Positions 17,014-26,800 are shown, numbered from the stretch's first letter. The stretch: DNA of 64,000 nt from an uncultured Muribaculaceae bacterium (GCA_910587235.1 CAJUKD010000002.1:98743-162742), one strand, 5' to 3'. Notes: generated by a model not told the origin, from the sequence alone. A program made the numbers and translations.

Positions 17014-17046
17014 GATTAGAGATTAGAGATGAATGATTGGAGATTA
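17012..17046. repeat. GAGATTA heptamer array
   Basis: Five consecutive 7-nt units (GAGATTA, GAGATTA, GAGATGA, ATGATTG, GAGATTA) starting in the mutS2 stop codon and filling half of the 72-nt gap to the chromate transporter. The same heptamer forms the first block of the composite repeat at 10537. Confidence 0.6.
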
Positions 17047-17085
17047 ACGAGGTATCTCTACCGATATTATTAAAAACAAGAGATC

Positions 17086-17682
17086 ATGGAAGTAACAAGA
17101 TTACGCCAACTCTTTCTAACTTTTGCAAAAATAGGAGCGTTCACCTTCGGCGGCGGATGGGCCATGATAAGCCTTATCGAGCGCGAGGTGGTCGACAAAT
17201 ACCGCTGGATGGAACGTACAGAATTCCTCGACCTTCTTGCGGTGGCCCAGTCGATGCCGGGCATTCTGGCTGTCAACATATCTGTGGTGGTCGGCGACAA
17301 GCTGCGCGGACTCAAAGGCAGTCTGGCTGCCTCGGCGGGCACAATCATGCCATGCTTCGTCATCATCCTGCTGATAGCCATGTTCCTTACACCGGAACTG
17401 ATTATGAACAACGCGACCCTGACGGCTATCTTCAAGGGCATACGTCCCGTGGTAGTCGCCCTGATAATAGCTCCGGTCATCACCACCGCCCGGGCCACGG
17501 GACTGGGCTGGCGCCTGGCCTGGATTCCTGCCGCAGTGGCGCTGCTGATATGGTCGAAGCTGCCGGTGGTATCCAACCCTATCCTGTACATAGTCCTCGG
17601 CGGCGCCGCGGGCTATCTCCTTACCCGCCGCAAGGAGCTTGACAATATGAAAAATAAAGAAGAAAAGGAGGCAGAGAGATGA
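17086..17682 (+). CDS. Chromate transporter family protein, half-size subunit A
   Basis: A 198-residue membrane protein of the CHR family. The signature FTFGGGWAMISLIEREVV and the AQSMPGILAVN motif sit in the first 70 residues, followed by four or five hydrophobic helices and a short charged tail. Half-size CHR proteins function as pairs with inverted topology. It overlaps the next gene by 4 nt (ATGA), so translation of the two is probably coupled. Chromate or sulfate-like oxyanion export is the family role; actual substrate here is unknown. Confidence 0.85.
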   Translation: MEVTRLRQLFLTFAKIGAFTFGGGWAMISLIEREVVDKYRWMERTEFLDLLAVAQSMPGILAVNISVVVGDKLRGLKGSLAASAGTIMPCFVIILLIAMFLTPELIMNNATLTAIFKGIRPVVVALIIAPVITTARATGLGWRLAWIPAAVALLIWSKLPVVSNPILYIVLGGAAGYLLTRRKELDNMKNKEEKEAER

Positions 17683-18248
17683 TATACCTGCGGCTTATAT
17701 GGAGCTATCTGAAAATAGGCTTCTTCGGTTTCGGCGGCGGCTACGCCATGCTCGCACTTATCGAGAACGAGATCGTCACTCCAGGGTGGATAACCCAACA
17801 GACATTCACCGACATAGTGGCAATCTCGCAGATGACCCCCGGACCCATAGGCATCAACTCGGCGACCTACATAGGCTATGTGGCCCCGCAGGTATCGTCG
17901 CCCGCATTGGCATCGCCGCTGTGGGGCATACTCGGTGCTTTGCTGTGCACGCTGGTGGTAGTGCTGCCATCGTTCATCCTTGTCCGATATGCCGGCCACT
18001 ACATCATGCGCCACCACGACAGCGCCGTCATCAAAGGCATATTCACGGGGCTGCGCCCGGTGATAATCGGTCTTATCGCATCGGCGGCACTGATACTTAT
18101 GAACGAGCAGAACTTCGGCAGCACCACACCCGACATCATCAAGAGCGTAATTCTTTCGGCCGCAGGCCTGGCTCTGGTGCTGTTCACAAAAATACATCCG
18201 ATATACATCATCATCGGCGCCGGCATTGCCGGACTGATACTTTTCTGA
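17679..18248 (+). CDS. Chromate transporter family protein, half-size subunit B
   Basis: The second 189-residue CHR-domain protein, paralogous to the preceding one: FFGFGGGYAMLALIENEIV matches its FTFGGGWAMISLIEREVV, and ISQMTPGPIGIN matches AQSMPGILAVN. The extra Pro-Gly-Pro is the form usually seen in the other half of ChrA. Together the two would reconstitute a full-length transporter. folC starts 4 nt downstream, suggesting one transcript. Confidence 0.85.
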   Translation: MIYLRLIWSYLKIGFFGFGGGYAMLALIENEIVTPGWITQQTFTDIVAISQMTPGPIGINSATYIGYVAPQVSSPALASPLWGILGALLCTLVVVLPSFILVRYAGHYIMRHHDSAVIKGIFTGLRPVIIGLIASAALILMNEQNFGSTTPDIIKSVILSAAGLALVLFTKIHPIYIIIGAGIAGLILF

Positions 18249-18252
18249 AGCG

Positions 18253-19590
18253 ATGAATTACAAAGAATGCTGTGAATTTCTTTTCGGACAGGTGCCTATG
18301 TTCCAGAATCTCGGAGCCGGCGCCTACAAACCGGGGCTTGAAACCACCCGGCGTCTGGCGGAGGCATTCGGCTCTCCCGAGAAAAAACTGCGGACAATCC
18401 ACATAGGCGGTACCAATGGCAAAGGCTCCACGACGAGCACCATTGCGGCCATACTGCAAAGCGCAGGCTACCGCACGGGGCTGTTCACCTCGCCGCATCT
18501 GGTCGATTTCCGCGAACGCATACGAGTTGACGGCGTCATGATTCCCGAAGAATATGTCTGCGAGTTCGTCGACCGCTATCTTGCGGATCCCATACTGACG
18601 GCGCTGCATCCCACATTCTTCGAGCTTACGACGGTCATGGCTCTGCGCTACTTCGCCGACTGCGGCGTGGACGCGGCTGTGATTGAGGTAGGACTTGGCG
18701 GACGCCTCGACAGCACCAATATCATCACACCGGAGCTGACTGTAGTGACCAACATATCGCTCGACCATACCAAGCTGCTGGGCGACACACCTGAAAAGAT
18801 CGCCGCAGAAAAAGCCGGAATATTCAAACCCGGTGTGCCCGCAGTGGTAGGCGCGGCCACGGGGGGCGTACGCCGCGTGTTCGCCGAAGCGGCCTCAGAA
18901 GCCGGCGCGCCGCTGACTTTCGCCTGCGACACGCCTAAGTACAGCCGGGCAGAGTCCGACGGCAAGGGCAATATAATATATTACGGCACGCGCCGGGGCG
19001 ACATACGCTCCGAACTGGACGGCGATTGCCAGCGCGAGAACGCCAACACGGTGCTGACCGCTCTTGAGAGCCTCGCTGATATATTTCCGGCCATCGACAA
19101 CGCCGCCGTTGCCCGGGGCTTTGCCGAAGTCTGCTCCCTGACAGGACTTTACGGCCGCTGGAGCCGCGTACACCACACGCTCGGCGATTTCGAGCTGTAC
19201 ACCGACACAGGTCACAACGCAGGCGGCTGGGAGTACCTCGGACCGACCCTCGGACGCATGGCCGAAGAACTGCAGGCCAAAGGCCGGAAACTTACAATGG
19301 TCGTCGGTTTTGTCGACGACAAGGATATCAACGCCATCATGGAACGTATGCCACGTCAGGCACGATATATTTTCACGCGGCCGTCGGTGCAACGCGGACG
19401 CAGCGCCTCCTCCACAGCCGAAACTGCGGAAGCCCACGGCCTGCATGGCACGGTCGTGGAAGAAGGTGTGACGGAAGCTTTAAGACTTGCGGCATCGGAA
19501 ACGCAGACCGGCGACGCGGTATTTGTCGGCGGCAGCACTTTCATCGTGGCCGACCTTATTCCGGCTCTGGAAAAATCAGCTGTCAAGTGA
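18253..19590 (+). CDS. folC: Folylpolyglutamate synthase / dihydrofolate synthase
   Basis: Adds glutamate to dihydropteroate and to reduced folates. The 445-residue protein is a Mur-ligase-like ATPase: P-loop GGTNGKGST near residues 52-60, the folate-binding SPHLVDFRERIRV loop, and the EVGLGGRLDSTN motif. The C-terminal domain starts around residue 300. It follows the chromate transporter pair with a 4-nt gap. No unusual features. Confidence 0.93.
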   Translation: MNYKECCEFLFGQVPMFQNLGAGAYKPGLETTRRLAEAFGSPEKKLRTIHIGGTNGKGSTTSTIAAILQSAGYRTGLFTSPHLVDFRERIRVDGVMIPEEYVCEFVDRYLADPILTALHPTFFELTTVMALRYFADCGVDAAVIEVGLGGRLDSTNIITPELTVVTNISLDHTKLLGDTPEKIAAEKAGIFKPGVPAVVGAATGGVRRVFAEAASEAGAPLTFACDTPKYSRAESDGKGNIIYYGTRRGDIRSELDGDCQRENANTVLTALESLADIFPAIDNAAVARGFAEVCSLTGLYGRWSRVHHTLGDFELYTDTGHNAGGWEYLGPTLGRMAEELQAKGRKLTMVVGFVDDKDINAIMERMPRQARYIFTRPSVQRGRSASSTAETAEAHGLHGTVVEEGVTEALRLAASETQTGDAVFVGGSTFIVADLIPALEKSAVK

Positions 19591-19612
19591 ACTTCCGAAG
19601 CACTTTTTTCAT

Positions 19613-19620
19613 TACCTTTG
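19613..19620 (+). promoter_or_regulatory. Candidate -7 element for ferritin
   Basis: TACCTTTG fits TAnnTTTG and lies 28 nt before the ferritin ATG. The -33 region is not a match. It supports starting ferritin at 19649 rather than inside folC. Confidence 0.5.
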
Positions 19621-19648
19621 CAAGGTAAAAAACCAACTTCATACAACT

Positions 19649-20167
19649 ATGATCAGTCCTAAAATCCAAGACGCAATCAATGCGCAGATAAATGCCGAAT
19701 TATGGTCGGCTTATCTCTATCTCGCCATGGGCATGCACTTCGAATCGGAAGGCCGCGCCGGCATCGCCAACTGGTTCCGCATCCAGTTCAAGGAAGAACA
19801 GGCCCACGCCGAAATCTTCATCAACTACCTCAACTCTCGCGGAGGCCGCGTTGTGCTCAAACCCATCGACGCCGTTCCCGAAAGCTGGGAATCGCCTCTG
19901 GCAGCTTTCGAGGCCACTCTCGCCCACGAACAGAAAGTGACAGCTCTTATCAACAATCTTTACGCGCTGGCCGAAGCCGAACACGACTACGCCACCCGCG
20001 GCAAACTCGACTGGTTCGTATCGGAGCAGGTCGAAGAGGAAGAAACAGCCACAAATTTTATCGAGCGCCTGAAACTTATCGGCAACGACGGTCTTGCCCT
20101 CTACATGCTCGACCAGGAGCTGGCATCACGTGTCTACAACGTCCCCGCACCTCTGGCCGCAAAATAA
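19649..20167 (+). CDS. ftnA: Ferritin (bacterial non-haem FTN type)
   Basis: Iron-storage four-helix-bundle protein of 172 residues forming a 24-subunit shell. Ferroxidase-site residues are in place: Glu in NAELWSAYLYLAM, the EEQAHAE motif for EExxH, and Glu residues in the third and fourth helices (LAEAEHDYATR, VEEEETATNF). The frame extends upstream into folC, but ATG 19649 begins the conserved MISPKIQDAINAQIN and has a -7 box 28 nt before it. A hairpin downstream probably terminates it. Ferritin protects anaerobes against iron-driven oxidative damage. Confidence 0.95.
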   Translation: MISPKIQDAINAQINAELWSAYLYLAMGMHFESEGRAGIANWFRIQFKEEQAHAEIFINYLNSRGGRVVLKPIDAVPESWESPLAAFEATLAHEQKVTALINNLYALAEAEHDYATRGKLDWFVSEQVEEEETATNFIERLKLIGNDGLALYMLDQELASRVYNVPAPLAAK

Positions 20168-20195
20168 GACCGTACGGAAAAGTTACTGAAAAAAC

Positions 20196-20238
20196 GGGAC
20201 GCGATATCTTTCATACGATGTCGCGCTCTGTTTTTTTA
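20196..20238 (+). terminator. Terminator after ferritin
   Basis: An imperfect stem (GCGATATC with GATGTCGC at 20217-20224, one G-U pair) followed by GCTCTG and a run of seven T, starting about 30 nt past the ferritin stop. Confidence 0.6.
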
Positions 20239-20268
20239 TATCCGGCGAACGCCGGGGCTGTGAATATT

Positions 20269-20300
20269 GTTGTATCTTTGGTTTTGCCTTAGTATCTTTG
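20269..20300 (+). promoter_or_regulatory. Promoter of the yihY-like gene and ridA
   Basis: GTTG (20269-20272), 20 nt, then TATCTTTG (20293-20300). The same octamer TATCTTTG also occurs 20 nt upstream at 20273-20280. The start codon follows 18 nt after the proximal box, so the leader would be only about 13 nt. Confidence 0.6.
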
Positions 20301-20318
20301 TAAAAATTCCGTAATCCT

Positions 20319-21686
20319 ATGTCCGACACCACTGCCCAAAACAAAAAAAACATCGTTTCTCGCGCCATGGCGCTATGGGACTACGTGAACACCGGAATAT
20401 GGAGCGACAGCCGCCGCACGTGGTGGATAAGCATAGTAAAAACCATCAGCCTGTCGGTCCGCTCTTTTCTCAACCGCGATCTCCAGACGCAGGCCTGCGC
20501 CATGACCTACCGCACATTGCTGGCAGTTGTTCCGGCACTGGCACTTCTTATGGCCATAGGCCGCGGATTCGGACTTCAGACAGTGCTTAAAGAAGAGCTA
20601 TTCAGGCTTTTTCCCGCCCAGCACGTGGCAATCAACTATGCCCTGAACTTCGTAGAGTCATATCTTCAGCATACCTCCGAAGGGCTTTTCGTCGGTGTCG
20701 GCATCGTGTTCCTTATCTATACCCTTATCTCGCTTGTCAGCAATGTCGAGGACACTTTCAATCTGGTGTGGGGAGTGAAGGAAGGCCGCAGTTTCTGGCG
20801 AAAGATCACCGACTACACTTCCATGCTCCTTATCCTGCCAGTGCTGATGATATGCGCCGGCGGCCTTAGCCTGCTGATAAGTTCCACCATAGAAACGATA
20901 TTCGATTTCGAATTTCTCACCCCTCTGATCTCATGGTCGATAGAATTTGCCTCGTGGGTCATGACATGGCTTTTCTTCACGGCGGTCTATATCCTCATAC
21001 CAAACACTAAAGTAAAATTCCTCAACGCTTTCATCGCCGGAGTCATCTGCGGCTCGGGCTTTCTTGTGCTGCAATGGCTGTTCGTGACCGGTACGCTCTA
21101 CGTCACCCGCTACAACGCCATCTACGGCAGTTTCGCATTCCTGCCCCTTCTGCTGCTATGGATGCAGCTCACATGGGTTGTCTGCCTTGCGGGGGCGGTG
21201 ATATGCTATTCGTCGCAGAACATATTCAGTTTCAGCATGGAGCGTGAAGTGTCGACCATCAGCGTCCGCTACCGTTCGAAAATCATCATGGCAATATCGG
21301 CAGTAGCCGTAAAACGCTTTGTCGCCGGCCTTCGCCCGCTGTCGGCCCACGAACTGATGGACTACTACGAACTGCCGGCACGCCTCGTCACCGAGATCAC
21401 CGACAGGCTTTGCGCCGCCGGAGTGCTGTCCCGCGTAGTCATCGACGACAAAAAAGAAATCTACGGCTTCCAGCCCGCACTCGATCCGGCCGTAATGACC
21501 GCCGGAGAGGTGGCAGCGCGGCTCGAAGCTCTCGGCACACGCAGTTTCATACCGGAATTCGAACTCAACTTCCCGGGCGTGGGTCCTGCCATGCAGAAAA
21601 TCTCCGACGCACTTGCCGACGTAGCCTCGGAAGTACGACTGACTGATATAGACATCCGCATTCGTCCGGAAAACATAAACTCCTAA
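20319..21686 (+). CDS. YihY/BrkB-family inner-membrane protein
   Basis: A 455-residue protein of the family once mislabelled ribonuclease BN. Six hydrophobic segments occupy about residues 60-310, starting at ACAMTYRTLLAVVPALALLMA, the conserved opening of the BrkB domain. After the last helix, a soluble C-terminal region of about 140 residues includes a winged-helix-like segment (PLSAHELMDYYELP...TEITDRLCAAGVL). The family function is unsettled; transport or envelope roles have been proposed. ridA follows 13 nt downstream, probably in the same operon. Confidence 0.85.
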   Translation: MSDTTAQNKKNIVSRAMALWDYVNTGIWSDSRRTWWISIVKTISLSVRSFLNRDLQTQACAMTYRTLLAVVPALALLMAIGRGFGLQTVLKEELFRLFPAQHVAINYALNFVESYLQHTSEGLFVGVGIVFLIYTLISLVSNVEDTFNLVWGVKEGRSFWRKITDYTSMLLILPVLMICAGGLSLLISSTIETIFDFEFLTPLISWSIEFASWVMTWLFFTAVYILIPNTKVKFLNAFIAGVICGSGFLVLQWLFVTGTLYVTRYNAIYGSFAFLPLLLLWMQLTWVVCLAGAVICYSSQNIFSFSMEREVSTISVRYRSKIIMAISAVAVKRFVAGLRPLSAHELMDYYELPARLVTEITDRLCAAGVLSRVVIDDKKEIYGFQPALDPAVMTAGEVAARLEALGTRSFIPEFELNFPGVGPAMQKISDALADVASEVRLTDIDIRIRPENINS

Positions 21687-21699
21687 ATTTTACACTACA

Positions 21700-22074
21700 A
21701 TGAAAAAAGTAATTTCCACCGACGCCGCTCCCGGCGCAATCGGCCCTTACAGCCAGGCCATCGACACAGGCACATTCGTCTACGCTTCAGGCCAGATACC
21801 CATCGACCCCGCCACCGGTCTTATCCCCGAAGGCATCAAAGCACAGACAGCACAGTCGCTTGCAAACGTAAAAGCCATCCTCGCCGCTGCCGGCCTGACT
21901 ATGGCAAACGTTGTGAAAACCACGGTATTTCTGGCCGACATGGGCGATTTCGCAGCCATGAACGAAGTGTATGCCGAAGCGTTCGAAGCACCCTATCCCG
22001 CCCGCTCGGCCGTGGCCGTACGCGAGCTTCCCAAACAGGTGCTCGTAGAAATCGAAGTACTGGCAGCAAGATAA
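21700..22074 (+). CDS. ridA: RidA-family reactive imine deaminase
   Basis: Hydrolyses 2-aminoacrylate and related imines produced by pyridoxal enzymes. The 124-residue length is typical. The pattern APGAIGPYSQAI, YASGQIPIDP and the PARSAVAVRELPK segment with the catalytic Arg are all present. It ends 3 nt before the convergent TlpA-like gene, with no terminator hairpin between them. Confidence 0.93.
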   Translation: MKKVISTDAAPGAIGPYSQAIDTGTFVYASGQIPIDPATGLIPEGIKAQTAQSLANVKAILAAAGLTMANVVKTTVFLADMGDFAAMNEVYAEAFEAPYPARSAVAVRELPKQVLVEIEVLAAR

Positions 22075-22077
22075 ATT

Positions 22078-22569
22078 TCAATTACCGAATTCCGCATCGA
22101 GGCTCTCGGCCGTAGGGTTGTGGGCCACGATGCAGCCCTCGGGATTAATAAGTACGGAGCCATATCCTCCATTCAGTCCGTAGTCGCGTCGTATGTCGGA
22201 TGCCTCTTCGGCGTCGGCATGGAACTGGCTTGTGCTGTCGAGTCCGTCGCGACGGACTATCTCGTGGAACAAAGCCTCGGAATCGTCGAAATTGACGGAA
22301 ACAAGTTTAAGCGAAGCGTCGGGATGACGCTCCATCCATGCGGAATATATATTGGCGTCGCGCCGGGAGATGGCATCGTCCGACGACCAGAAGTTCAACA
22401 GGACATAGTCGCCGCGCAGTTCGTCGAGCGCCACGCGCCGGTCGGCGTCTTCGACACTGATAGCCGGAGCCGTGCGCCCGGGAGCCGTACGGAAATCGGC
22501 ACCGGAATAATTTCCGGCACAGATAGCTACACCGATCAGGACTGCCAGTAGAACAAATGTCTTTTTCAT
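22078..22569 (-). CDS. TlpA/thioredoxin-fold protein lacking the CxxC motif
   Basis: A 163-residue exported protein with an N-terminal signal (MKKTFVLLAVLIGVAICAG). The core resembles AhpC/TSA-TlpA proteins: an APAISVEDADRR..LDELRGDYVLLNFW strand, then the site of the active loop, then VSVNFDD and a C-terminal NGGYGSVLINPEGCIV strand. At the active site, where family members read WCxxC, this protein reads W-S-S-D-D at residues 61-65, so both cysteines are absent. It should not act as a thiol oxidoreductase. It is probably cotranscribed with the GldB-like lipoprotein gene 90 nt upstream. Confidence 0.75.
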   Translation of the reverse strand: MKKTFVLLAVLIGVAICAGNYSGADFRTAPGRTAPAISVEDADRRVALDELRGDYVLLNFWSSDDAISRRDANIYSAWMERHPDASLKLVSVNFDDSEALFHEIVRRDGLDSTSQFHADAEEASDIRRDYGLNGGYGSVLINPEGCIVAHNPTAESLDAEFGN

Positions 22570-22616
22570 AAATCGTCATTGATTGCCCGGTTTAAGCATT
22601 CGGCAAAGCCGGAATG

Positions 22617-22633
22617 CCGTTGCAATCCACAGG
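22617..22633. repeat. Short dispersed repeat, copy 1
   Basis: CCGTTGCAATCCACAGG, matching CCGCTGCAATCCACAGG at 57457-57473 in 16 of 17 positions. In both places CCTGAAAA follows, after 7 extra nt here and immediately in the other copy. Both are intergenic. A 9-bp hairpin (GCATTCGGC / GCCGgAATGC) lies directly to the left of this copy. Confidence 0.4.
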
Positions 22634-22659
22634 TCTAACGCCTGAAAAAGCGCCAAAGT

Positions 22660-23643
22660 TCAATCGCGGGGCGCATAGCGGGCATCGGCGAGAACCGATT
22701 CCGAAGCATAGAAAGCGGGAGAAAGCAAAAAAGAACATGATGTATCGGGATGGCGCCTGATGTAAGCGTCGACGATACGGCGCCCCAGAAAACGGCCGGC
22801 GCGGCCGGGAGCTTCGGCATCCAACAATGACGTGGCCGGTGCAGGAGCGAATAGGCGGTCGGCAAGCATCGGGGATGTGTCGTAGAGCAGTCCCCGCCCG
22901 ACAAGCGATTTCCACAACTGTGCCTCATGGGCTTCAAGCCATTGCATCTGCGTTTGGTCATATCCGAGTGATGCAGCTTCCGTTCCGCCGGCAAGTTCCT
23001 GCCTGACAAGCGACAGCGCGCCCTCGTAAAGCATACGCGAGAGCACTGTGGCTTCGGAGGCGTTGAAAGGATAAGAAGTGGCAACAATTGCCTCCGCCAT
23101 ATCGTAAGGCAACATAGCGGGAGTCTTGAGGGCGCGACGGTAGGCAGGCCAGTGGCTATAACCGGGATAATCGGCACCGAGGTAGTGGTTAAGGGCTATA
23201 AGCATGACTGAATCGACGAAAACCACCGATTCGCGACGTCCGTGGACAACAGCCGCATAGCTGCGGCGAGGAAGTTCTATTCCAAGTAGTGCGGCATTCG
23301 ACAAAATGCGCCCGAGAGCATTTTCTACCGGCTCAAGCGACGGATAGACACTGTCGACCGCAGGGGTGAACACCACAACCGGCTGTGATTCTGAAATGAA
23401 TGACAGGACATTAGCGACATCCTCCACAGCGCTTCCGGTAATATATTCCGCATACGCAGTCAAGGCGACACTGTCGGACCCGAATGCCCGAAGGCGCCCG
23501 TCCGGAGTCATTGAAGCATAATCTTCAACAGTCCTGTATAGAGCCGACACATGCTGCGGCGCCATGTTCTCCGGGTTTCGGCCACAGGCAGCAGCCAAAA
23601 TTGCGACCAGCACGACACTTAGAGCCTCTTTATATTTTTTCAT
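22660..23643 (-). CDS. GldB-like lipoprotein
   Basis: A 327-residue protein with a lipoprotein signal: MKKYKEALSVVLVAILAAAC, lipidated Cys at 20. The central segment ALNHYLGADYPGYSHWPAYRR resembles the YLG-D-Y block of GldB, an outer-membrane-associated lipoprotein required for gliding in Flavobacteria. GldB homologues also occur in non-gliding Bacteroidales, where their role is unknown. The open frame extends to 23706, but the upstream part is not a lipoprotein signal, so I start at 23643. The cysteine-less TlpA-like gene follows it. Confidence 0.6.
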   Translation of the reverse strand: MKKYKEALSVVLVAILAAACGRNPENMAPQHVSALYRTVEDYASMTPDGRLRAFGSDSVALTAYAEYITGSAVEDVANVLSFISESQPVVVFTPAVDSVYPSLEPVENALGRILSNAALLGIELPRRSYAAVVHGRRESVVFVDSVMLIALNHYLGADYPGYSHWPAYRRALKTPAMLPYDMAEAIVATSYPFNASEATVLSRMLYEGALSLVRQELAGGTEAASLGYDQTQMQWLEAHEAQLWKSLVGRGLLYDTSPMLADRLFAPAPATSLLDAEAPGRAGRFLGRRIVDAYIRRHPDTSCSFLLSPAFYASESVLADARYAPRD

Positions 23644-23771
23644 TCCTATTATCCTTAATAACCATACAAATATACAACAGCCGGCCGATATGTACAAGAT
23701 TATCATAGCGACCTGCAGCCAACTTATATTACTAAACAGAATTATGGTATTCCCGACGGGGGCTTCATCTT

Positions 23772-23779
23772 TAATTTTG
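23772..23779 (+). promoter_or_regulatory. Candidate -7 element for the GH5 gene
   Basis: TAATTTTG, 24 nt before the ATG at 23804. The expected -33 position reads TATT, so only the -7 half matches. Confidence 0.45.
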
Positions 23780-23803
23780 CATACGTAACTAAATCTTTAT
23801 AAC

Positions 23804-26800
23804 ATGAAAAATAATCCTTACCGATTTTTCAAGATGAAAAAGTTCTACGCGGCGTTTACAGCGATGCTGTCGGCGTGGGCGATTTCCGCCGCAGAGCCGA
23901 CTGAGCCGGCTCCGTTTCCTACAGCCGACGGGTCGACCGTGGTATCGATATTTTCCGATGCCTACACGTCGCAATTCAAGTTCCAGACGGAGTATGCCGA
24001 CTGGAACAGTGATCAGTTCGAAACCACCAAGACTGTTATCACTCCTTTTGACGATATCGCTGACGAGCACGTTCTGTTTGTCGACGGCCTGTCGACCGGC
24101 TCGACCCAGCACAACGCACAGATAGCGCTCGGAAGCTGCAACCTGAAAGGCACCGACAAACTGCACCTTGACATATACTCTCCGTCGGACAACGGCATAG
24201 GCGAATTCAGCATCTATCTGATAAGCGACTGGAGCAAAGCGGTATCGTGCGGCGTATGGTACGATTTTTCGGAGAAAAACGAATTCGACAAATGGATTTC
24301 GCTCGATATTCCGATGAGCAACTTCAGCGGGCTGAATCTTTCGAATATCAATGTGCTGCGCATAGTTCGAGGCAAGAAAGGCCCCGGCGGCACCGCCGTG
24401 TACATCGACAACATCTATGCCTACGGAAATGGCACTACTATTCCGGAACCGGGCAAAGGCGAAGCGACAATAAAAGCCAACGGCAACGCCGACCTTATGA
24501 CCGACGTGCCGCTGATTCCGGCTCCCGTTCCCGTCCATGCTTCCGCCGACGTGTTCAACTTCTTCAGCAACCACTACAATAACGGCAAATTCGATTACCG
24601 GCAAAGCGACTACGGCGATTTAAAGACCTCCAAATCGTTTGTGACCATAAGCGGTAGCGACGACGAAGTTTTCAAAATCGAAAATCTCGTCAACGGAGCA
24701 AAAGCAAACGTGTCGCTCGGCGCACCGAATCTGTCAGGCTACGACATGCTGCACCTCGACATATTCTCACCCGGCAGCGAGATCGGCATAGGCGAGTTCG
24801 ACTTCGCCCTGACCGACTGGAGCGGAAACGGCAAGGACGCCGGAATATGGCTGAATATCACCGACACAGGTTGGCATGGACAATGGATCTCAATCGACAT
24901 ACCACTGTCGACATGGACCGGGAACATCAATATGGTACGCTTCCGCCGCGGCAGCAAGGGCAGTAAAGGCAGCACACTCTACGTCGATAATTTCTACGCC
25001 TATAAGAGCGGTGGCTCCACAGTCGACCCTGATCCCGATACAGGCGTAGCTCCCGACCCCACGACAGTTCCTTCGCTTGACATTGTCCCGGAAAAAGTGA
25101 CATCCATTTTTTGCGAGCAATATGAAAGCGCCGGCTATCAGGCCGAACGAGGCATAACAAGCGCCGGCAACTGGGGACAGAACAGCAGACAGAAAGAAGA
25201 ATTCGTTGAAATCGTCGGCGGCAACAGCACACTCAGACTTACCGACTGGGATCTTTTCCCCTTCAAAATCCATCGCACGAGCGAACATATGGATCTTTCC
25301 GAAGCCGACTACATCCACATGGATGTATATCAGAAAGGAGCTCTCGACATCACCGGCAAAGAGGCAAGCATACAGATCTGGCTCAACGACAAAGACAACA
25401 AGGTGGCACAATGCCCACTGCTACCGACCAAACACGGCAAATGGACTTCGCTCAGTTTCGGTCTGGACTATGCCCGGGGCGTAATCGACTTAAGCCGCGT
25501 ATATGTCATACGCCTCAAAGTCGGCGGATATCCGGTTCAGGACATCTACGTCGACAACATCGTGGCATATCGCGGCGCCGCACCCGAAAACGACATTGTA
25601 ACCGAACCATACAAGGCTGAAACAGGAGCACCCATTCAGGATTCCACTTCCGGCAGCCTGCCACCGGCAGACAAAGCATATCTCGGAGTGAATCTCGCTT
25701 CGGCCTCCGGCGGAAACAATCCCGGCACTTTCGGCCACGACTATATGTACCCGCGCTTCGAGGATCTTTATTATTTCAAAGCCAAGGGTGTGCGTCTGCT
25801 TCGAATTCCATTCCGCGCAGCTCGCGTGCAGCATGAAATCGGAGGCGAACTGGATTATGATGCCGAAAAGAGCGACATCAAGGCTCTGGCCGATGTCGTC
25901 AGAGAAGCCGAACGACTTGGCATGTGGGTACTCCTTGACATGCACGACTACTGCGAACGCTCCATCGACGGCGTTCTTTATGAATATGGCGTCGCAGGCC
26001 GACGCCTCTGGAACAGCTCGACAAACAGCTGGGGCACATGGGAAGCGACGGACTCTCCGGTGGTGACCACCGAACATTTCGCCGATCTGTGGAAAAAAAT
26101 CGCCACAGAGTTCAAAGACTACTCCAATATCTGGGGCTATGACCTTATGAACGAACCTAAAGGCATCGACATCGATGTACTTTTCAAGAACTATCAGGCA
26201 GCGATCTACGCCATACGCGAAGTCGACACCAAAGCTTCTGTCGTGATCGAAGGCAAAAACTACGCAAGTTCCTCAGCCTGGGAAAGCGTAAGCGACAAAC
26301 TCAAGGATCTCGCAGACCCGCAAGGCAAAATCGTGTATGAAGCCCACGCCTACTTCGACCGCAGCAGTTCGGGTACATATCCCGGTACATACGATCAAGA
26401 AATAAGCAATACCGAAATATACCGCGACCGGATCGATCCGTTTGTGAACTGGTGCGAAAAGAACGGCAAAAAAGGTATGCTCGGCGAGTTCGGCGTTCCC
26501 TACACAGGCCACTCCCACGGCGATGCCCGCTACGACGAACTTATCGACAAAGTATTCGCCTACCTGAAAGAGAAACAGCTGACAGCCACATACTGGTGCG
26601 GCGGCGCAATGTACGACAGTTATATGCTCACCGTACAGCCCGCTAAAGACTATGCGACAGAAAAGTCCACTATGAAAGTGATGGAAAAATACATCCGCGA
26701 CTTCGACCAAAGTTCGTCGGGGATGCACAACTCCATGGCAAACGATAAAGTGAAATTCACCTTCAACGGCGAATCCCTGGTGCTTACGTCGAAAACAGGA

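Noticed and set aside
17086..18248. Two chromate transporter frames considered as one frameshifted gene
   Set aside because: Each has its own start, complete CHR half-domain and a 4-nt ATGA overlap, as in known half-size CHR pairs.
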